64,000 bases of DNA, taken from the NCBI RefSeq assembly GCF_900109465.1, contig NZ_FOAZ01000002.1, forward strand, positions 62,001 through 126,000, given 5' to 3'. The notes beneath the pieces were generated by a model that was not told where the DNA came from, did not search any database, and was given only the letters and a program-made list of their open reading frames with translations. Source of the DNA: Streptacidiphilus jiangxiensis. Its GTDB lineage: Bacteria; Actinomycetota; Actinomycetes; Streptomycetales; Streptomycetaceae. Both the position numbers and the translations under genes were made by a program. Positions 59,952 through 64,000 of this stretch are shown here, in pieces (within the stretch, counting starts at the first letter, position 1; every line of letters starts with the position of its first letter).

Positions 59952-60338
59952 ATGTCCGGCACCCCGTCCCCACCCGCCCGATGGCTGTTCCACTACGAAC
60001 TCGAGGAGTTCCCCGGCCTGGGCAGCCTGACCACGTACACGGTCCAAGCCGAGGACGGACGGCTCGGGACCATCCTTCGGACCGTGGACGCACCCGGAAC
60101 CGGGCTGCTTATGGTGAACACCGGCCCTTGGATCTTCGGTAGGCTCCTGGCGGTCCCCGCCGGACTCATCACCGAAGTGGACCGCGACGCGGGGACAGTC
60201 CGCGTCGCGGCGACCAAGAGACACCTGCGACGCGCCCCCGACTACCGGGCCGACACCCCCGAAGCCTTCGCCGACTACCGCACCAAGACCGCCGACTACT
60301 TCGGCCCTCTCGGCGTGACCCAACGCCTCACCCCATGA
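59952..60338 (+). CDS. PRC-barrel-like protein
   Basis: A 128-aa protein. YTVQAEDGRLGTILRTVD, WIFGRLLAVPAGLITEVD and RRAPDYRADTPEAFADY then TADYFGPLG parallel the PRC-barrel proteins at 23627 and 50125, with a 30-residue N-terminal addition. AGGAGGG precedes the ATG. A third member of the same group in this window, probably stress related. Confidence 0.8.
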   Translation: MSGTPSPPARWLFHYELEEFPGLGSLTTYTVQAEDGRLGTILRTVDAPGTGLLMVNTGPWIFGRLLAVPAGLITEVDRDAGTVRVAATKRHLRRAPDYRADTPEAFADYRTKTADYFGPLGVTQRLTP

Positions 60339-60475
60339 CCAAACGGCGCGACCGGCATCCCGGCCATGCCCCAATCGGCCTCCGGCCGGCGTAGAGCCCG
60401 CCTCGAACGGGGCCGTGCGGGGGGCGTGGGGTCAGCCGCCGTTTGCGCAGTGAGCCCAGTGGTTACGCGCTCGCT

Positions 60476-61066
60476 ATGGACACCACCGCTGCCGCGACCG
60501 CCGACGACGTCCTCGACGACCAGCCCGTGCGCCGCGCCCTCGACGCGCTCGACGGTTTGACGTGGCTGGATCCGTTCGTGACGCTGGTCCGCCGCGGCGC
60601 CACCGCCACCGCCCTGGACCCGGTCCGGAACGCGCTGCGCGGGGAGTGGCTGGGGCACCGGCTTCATCCGGCCCTCGTCCAGATCCCGATCGGCTGCTGG
60701 TCCAGCGCTGCCGTGCTCGACCTCTTCCCCGGCGAGCGCCGCGCGTCGAGCGGCCTGATCGCGCTGGGGCTGCTGAGCGTCCCGCCCGCCGCCCTGACGG
60801 GCTGGATCGACTGGGCCGATCTCCCGCCGGAGCGGCAGCGCGCCGGGCTGGTTCACTCCGCAGCCAACCTCACGGCAAGCGCCCTCTACACAGCTTCGTT
60901 GTGCGCGCGGCTGCGCGGCCGCTGGGCACGCGGGCGGGTACTGGGGTGGTCCGGGCTGGCGGTCGCCGGCGTGGGTGGCTTGATCGGCGGCCATCTCGCC
61001 CACCGGGAGCCAGGCGAGGCGGACGAGACAGCCCAGGCCGACGCGGGTTCCGGCACCGCGGTTTGA
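60476..61066 (+). CDS. DUF2231 membrane protein
   Basis: A 196-aa protein. The DUF2231 signature GHRLHPALVQIPIGCWSSAA is followed by about four spans (SGLIALGLLSVPPAALTGW, HSAANLTASALYTASLCAR, GLAVAGVGGLIGGHLAHR). Conserved His residues in spans 1, 3 and 4 suggest heme or metal binding, as proposed for this family. N-terminal 60 residues are soluble. Confidence 0.84.
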   Translation: MDTTAAATADDVLDDQPVRRALDALDGLTWLDPFVTLVRRGATATALDPVRNALRGEWLGHRLHPALVQIPIGCWSSAAVLDLFPGERRASSGLIALGLLSVPPAALTGWIDWADLPPERQRAGLVHSAANLTASALYTASLCARLRGRWARGRVLGWSGLAVAGVGGLIGGHLAHREPGEADETAQADAGSGTAV

Positions 61067-61270
61067 CGGGCCAGCTCGGGAGGACTGCGCGAGGTCTCCG
61101 CCGTCGCTGCGGAAACCCGCTGCCCGCGGCGCGGCGCGAGAGCCCGTCCTGGGTGACGCAAGGTGAGGCCCCAGCCCCCGCCTGGCTGTGCTCCGGAAGT
61201 GTCATCTCGGCGGACATGGGCATCAGCTCAGTCCGGACTGTCCGCCCGGAGCGCTGCAAGGAGTAGCACC

Positions 61271-61888
61271 ATGGTCACCCACAGGCAGAAATCTCTCCCT
61301 CTGACCTGCGCCTACGACAGCGCGATGGACCACTTCGGCCGGCTCGTCCGGGGAGTCACCCCCGACCAGTGGGGTGAACCGACCCCCTGCAGGCTGTGGA
61401 CGGTGCGCAACTTGGTCAACCACGTCACGGTGGAGCACCTGTGGCTGCCTGCGCTGCTCGCGGGAACCCCGGCCACCGCCGTCGGCGACAGCTTGGACGG
61501 AGACCGCCTCGGCTCCGACCCAGTGCTCGCGTTCAAGCGGGCCGCCACCGAGGCCCAGGACTCCGTCCACGAACTCCACGCCCTCGACGGCACGGTCCGG
61601 CTGTGGTCCGGCCGCGCCCGAGCCCGGCACCTGGTGAGCCAACTGACCATGGACACGGTGGTCCACAGCTGGGATCTGGCTCGCGCAGTCGGCGCAGATG
61701 AACGGTTGCCCGCCCCTCTGATCTCATTCGCGCTCCAGGAACTGTCCGAGTACGCCGACCGGCTCGCCAGCTCCGGCCTGTTCGACGCGCCGCTGCCCCT
61801 CACAGAGGACTCTGAGCCGCAGACCCGGCTGCTGGCCTTGACCGGACGCCGCGGCAGCCCCTACGCGGATCCGCCGCGAGGAGTGTGA
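61271..61888 (+). CDS. TIGR03086 family metal-binding protein (DinB/maleylpyruvate-isomerase-like)
   Basis: A 205-aa helical-bundle protein. DQWGEPTPCRLWTVRNLVNH then VTVEHLW gives the first metal-ligand His, and LTMDTVVHSWDLARAVGADE the second region. These proteins bind a divalent metal and may be mycothiol-dependent enzymes. AAGGAG precedes the ATG. A single gene; substrate unknown. Confidence 0.85.
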   Translation: MVTHRQKSLPLTCAYDSAMDHFGRLVRGVTPDQWGEPTPCRLWTVRNLVNHVTVEHLWLPALLAGTPATAVGDSLDGDRLGSDPVLAFKRAATEAQDSVHELHALDGTVRLWSGRARARHLVSQLTMDTVVHSWDLARAVGADERLPAPLISFALQELSEYADRLASSGLFDAPLPLTEDSEPQTRLLALTGRRGSPYADPPRGV

Positions 61889-61939
61889 GGTCGCGACCAA
61901 TTCTGTGTTCCCGGGGATCGAGTCGTTAGTGTCAGAGGC

Positions 61940-62380
61940 ATGGCTATTCAGCGGATGGACAACGTCGCCGTCGTGGTCGACGATCTGGACGCGGCTGTCG
62001 CCTTCTTCAGCGCGCTCGGCATGGAGTTGGAAGGCCAGGCGCAGATCGAAGGCCTCTTCGCGGACCGCACTGTCGGACTCGACGGTGTCCGCAGCGACAT
62101 CGCGATGATGCGGACCCCGGACGGCCACAGCAAGCTGGAGCTGACCAAGTACCACGCCCCCGCCGTATTCGAAGCCGAGCCGCGGAATCCTCCGCCCAAT
62201 ACGCTGGGCCTGCATCGCGTCATGTTCGCCGTCGACGACATCGACGACACCATCGCCCGCCTGCGGGCCCACGGTGCCGAACTCCTCGGCGAGGTCGCGC
62301 GGTACGAGAACATCTTCCGGCTCTGCTACCTCCGCGGCCCTGCGGGCATCATCGTCGCTCTGGCCGAACAGATTGGCTGA
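61940..62380 (+). CDS. VOC family protein (glyoxalase-like)
   Basis: A 146-aa protein with two VOC repeats: DNVAVVVDDLDAAVAFFSAL and KLELTKYH in the first, LHRVMFAVDDIDDTIARLRA and RGPAGIIVALAEQIG in the second. The final Glu and the repeated His/Glu are probable metal ligands. It lies 51 nt after the TIGR03086 gene. Substrate unknown. Confidence 0.86.
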   Translation: MAIQRMDNVAVVVDDLDAAVAFFSALGMELEGQAQIEGLFADRTVGLDGVRSDIAMMRTPDGHSKLELTKYHAPAVFEAEPRNPPPNTLGLHRVMFAVDDIDDTIARLRAHGAELLGEVARYENIFRLCYLRGPAGIIVALAEQIG

Positions 62381-62424
62381 CGCTGGGCATGCGGCCGCGT
62401 TGCACAGCGCGGCGCCAGCCGTCG

Positions 62425-62802
62425 TCATGTTCTGGCCGACCCCGCGTCCTTCGGTGAGTTGCTCACGACGCCGTCGCCATCCACGGCGGGGGCACTGGGC
62501 TCCGCGGTGAGCAGCGCCAGAAGGTCGGCGACGGTGGGGCCGGCATCAGCGGGATGGCGCAGCGGGATGGCGGCGGTGACCTGGTACCTGTTGGCGCGGC
62601 CGACGCGGGTGTGAGCCAGGTAGCCGCCCTGTTCCAGGTCGGTAATGATGCGCTGGACCGCCCGTTCGGTGAGCAGGCAGCGGGTGGCGATGTCGCGCAC
62701 CCGCACACCCGGGTCCCGCGAGATCTGCACGAGAACCCGGGCGTGGTTGGTGAGGAATGTCCACGTCGCGCGGGGACCTGGGACGTGCTCCATGTTTGCC
62801 AT
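62425..62802 (-). CDS. winged-helix transcriptional regulator (MarR/ArsR-like)
   Basis: A 125-aa protein. NHARVLVQISRDPGVRVRDI then ATRCLLTERAVQRIITDLEQ is a winged helix, with the wing GGYLAHTRVGRANRYQV. The tail is disordered. The ATG lies next to an AT-rich stretch that carries a small palindrome, the likely autoregulatory site. Targets unknown. Confidence 0.8.
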   Translation of the reverse strand: MANMEHVPGPRATWTFLTNHARVLVQISRDPGVRVRDIATRCLLTERAVQRIITDLEQGGYLAHTRVGRANRYQVTAAIPLRHPADAGPTVADLLALLTAEPSAPAVDGDGVVSNSPKDAGSART

Positions 62803-62816
62803 CTTACGACTGTGAT

Positions 62817-62831
62817 TTCACGCTTTGTGAA
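62817..62831. promoter_or_regulatory. palindrome in AT-rich divergent promoter
   Basis: TTCAC, 5 nt, GTGAA, 14 nt before the winged-helix regulator gene, in an unusually AT-rich stretch for this DNA (62800-62860). A TTGACA -35-like hexamer lies at 62857 on the plus strand. Confidence 0.4.
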
Positions 62832-62965
62832 GAACGACAATTCTTTCGTGTAAATCTTGACAGCTTGCCTGACCTGGGCGGAGCCTGGTGTTCGGCATCA
62901 GACTGTGCGCCCTTGGTTGTCCCTGGTGCACGCGCGTCCCCACCCGACGGAGGAGGGCGATCTCG

Positions 62966-63703
62966 ATGAACAGGAGCGAACTGACCCGGCTCGCCGCCTT
63001 CCTGCGTGCCCGGCTCGGCGCACCTACGTTCGCCGAGCCGGTTGGACGTGAAGGCCTTCTTCGGCCGAGCGACAACGGTCACGCAGCGACTGGACGGGTT
63101 AATCCGCGACTGGACACGGTCGAGCGAGCCCTTCTGGGCGTGGACGCCTATCTTCAGATGGCGGAAGAGCATCCCGAACTGCCGAGCCTGCTCGTGGAGG
63201 AGCAGCGGGTCCTGGCGCTGTGGCAGGACCTGCAGGACATCGCATCCGAGTGGGCCGATCATCCCGACCACCCGTTCCCCCCGCCGAGGAGCGCGGGGCC
63301 GGTCTCGCTTGCCGGCCAGCGCCGCCCCAAGGACGTGCTCCCCTGCGGTTCGAGCGCGCCGTCCGCTACCTGTCACCGCGAGCTCCGCGCCGACGGCGTA
63401 TTGGTCTACACGATGGGTGGGGACCTCGATATGAGTGCAGCGGATGCCCTCACCTTTGATTCCCCCCTCGACGCCGTCCGCGCCGTGGTGGTCGATCTGG
63501 CCTCCGTCACTTTCTTCGACTCCACCGGACTGAACGCACTGCTGCACCTGCGAGCGGCGGCCTTGAAGCACGCACTCACCGTCCACCTGGCCGCCGTGCC
63601 CGCGCAGACCGCACGCGTCCTGGACATCACGGACGTCACCGCGCTGTTCCCCACGCATCCCAGCCGCGAGGCCGCCCTGGCGGCAATCGGCACGCCCGAC
63701 TGA
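62966..63703 (+). CDS. STAS-domain anti-sigma antagonist with N-terminal extension
   Basis: A 245-aa protein, twice the size of a simple RsbV. Residues 1-130 are a separate region (NRSELTRLAAFLRARLG, VDAYLQMAEEHPELPSLLVE then EQRVLALWQDLQDIASEWAD). Residues about 145-240 are STAS with the phospho-site Ser186 (SVTFFDSTGLNALLHLRAAA). GGAGGG precedes the ATG at 62966. The N-terminal part may be a sensor or docking module; I do not recognise it. Confidence 0.8.
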   Translation: MNRSELTRLAAFLRARLGAPTFAEPVGREGLLRPSDNGHAATGRVNPRLDTVERALLGVDAYLQMAEEHPELPSLLVEEQRVLALWQDLQDIASEWADHPDHPFPPPRSAGPVSLAGQRRPKDVLPCGSSAPSATCHRELRADGVLVYTMGGDLDMSAADALTFDSPLDAVRAVVVDLASVTFFDSTGLNALLHLRAAALKHALTVHLAAVPAQTARVLDITDVTALFPTHPSREAALAAIGTPD

Positions 63704-63747
63704 CTGGCGGAGGGCACCGCTGACCGCAACGGCGCGCCGCGAGAGCT

Positions 63748-63966
63748 TCAGTCGGGTGGTTCCTGAGGGCGGGGCTCCCCCGGCTCCGGCGCGGCCGGGT
63801 CCGAGGCCGGCCCCGGCCTGGGTGGTTCCGGCGGGGGTACCGGGGCGCCCGGCGGTGCCGGGGGATCCGGCGTCACCGCAGGGTCCGCGGGTGCGGGCGG
63901 TGACGGCGGCTCAGGCGGCGATGCCGGGGCGGCGTCAGGGTCGTGCGGCACGGGAACGGTCCCCAT
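63748..63966 (-). CDS. proline-rich low-complexity protein (72 aa)
   Basis: MGTVPVPHDPDAAPASPPEP and then almost only Pro, Ala, Gly, Asp and Glu. TAGGAG lies 10 nt before the ATG. It could be a real disordered protein or a chance frame in GC-rich repeats. No domain. Confidence 0.4.
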   Translation of the reverse strand: MGTVPVPHDPDAAPASPPEPPSPPAPADPAVTPDPPAPPGAPVPPPEPPRPGPASDPAAPEPGEPRPQEPPD

Positions 63967-64000
63967 GATCGGTGGGCTCCTATCGGCCGAGGGCGCTTTC

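Overview
This is GC-rich DNA with strong third-position G/C bias in its real genes. It carries two SsgA-family genes, a WhiB-family regulator, SigB/SigF-type sigma factors with partner-switching regulators, a class F sortase and GAF/ANTAR proteins. SsgA-like proteins are known only from morphologically complex actinomycetes, so I infer a Streptomycetaceae chromosome (Streptomyces, Kitasatospora or Streptacidiphilus), probably an accessory arm rich in stress functions. I see no rRNA, tRNA, CRISPR array, insertion sequence or phage module.

Layout. 1-4267 (+): an envelope operon with a CHRD-domain wall protein, a class F sortase, two lipoproteins (one a cupredoxin) and two membrane proteins. 4206-7859: SRPBCC and VOC proteins, a broken AraC gene, and an epoxide hydrolase divergent from a WYL regulator with a damaged 3' end. 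7839-11337: two SsgA-like genes and several small proteins. 11540-21841: the signalling core, with two RsbW-like kinases, a STAS antagonist, a SigB-like sigma factor, an MFS transporter, a poly-HAMP hybrid histidine kinase and, tail to tail with it, an ANTAR/PAS/SpoIIE phosphatase. 22321-32874: small conserved proteins, PRC-barrel proteins, an HPII-type catalase, DUF421 and AI-2E membrane proteins, and a desaturase coupled to a region-2-only sigma-like protein. 33068-37487 (-): a seven-gene Mrp-type cation/proton antiporter operon.

37650-47409 (+): a seven-gene redox and carbohydrate cluster (ThDP enzyme, membrane protein, gluconate-dehydrogenase-subunit-3/GMC fusion, GH15 hydrolase, SDR, phytoene-desaturase-like flavoprotein, SRPBCC), followed by a decayed methyltransferase gene. 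48080-55821: a second stress module (RsbW-like kinase, SigB-like factor, CsbD, PRC-barrel, TetR, STAS, aquaporin, two GAF-ANTAR proteins). 55980-63966: YbdK-type ligase, CBM48 protein, WhiB, YihY/BrkB protein, another PRC-barrel protein, DUF2231, TIGR03086, VOC, a winged-helix regulator, a third STAS protein and a proline-rich peptide.

How it fits together (inference). Much of the window looks like an osmotic and oxidative stress island organised around SigB-type sigma factors and partner switching: SpoIIE phosphatase to STAS antagonist to RsbW kinase to sigma factor. Likely outputs are catalase, CsbD, PRC-barrel proteins, the Mrp antiporter, aquaporin and the redox cluster. Candidate SigB-type promoters (GNNT, 15-16 nt, GGGTA-like) lie before the rsbV-like gene, one sigma gene, a PRC-barrel gene and the redox cluster. 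The least explained systems are the redox cluster and the desaturase/sigma-like/124-aa chain.
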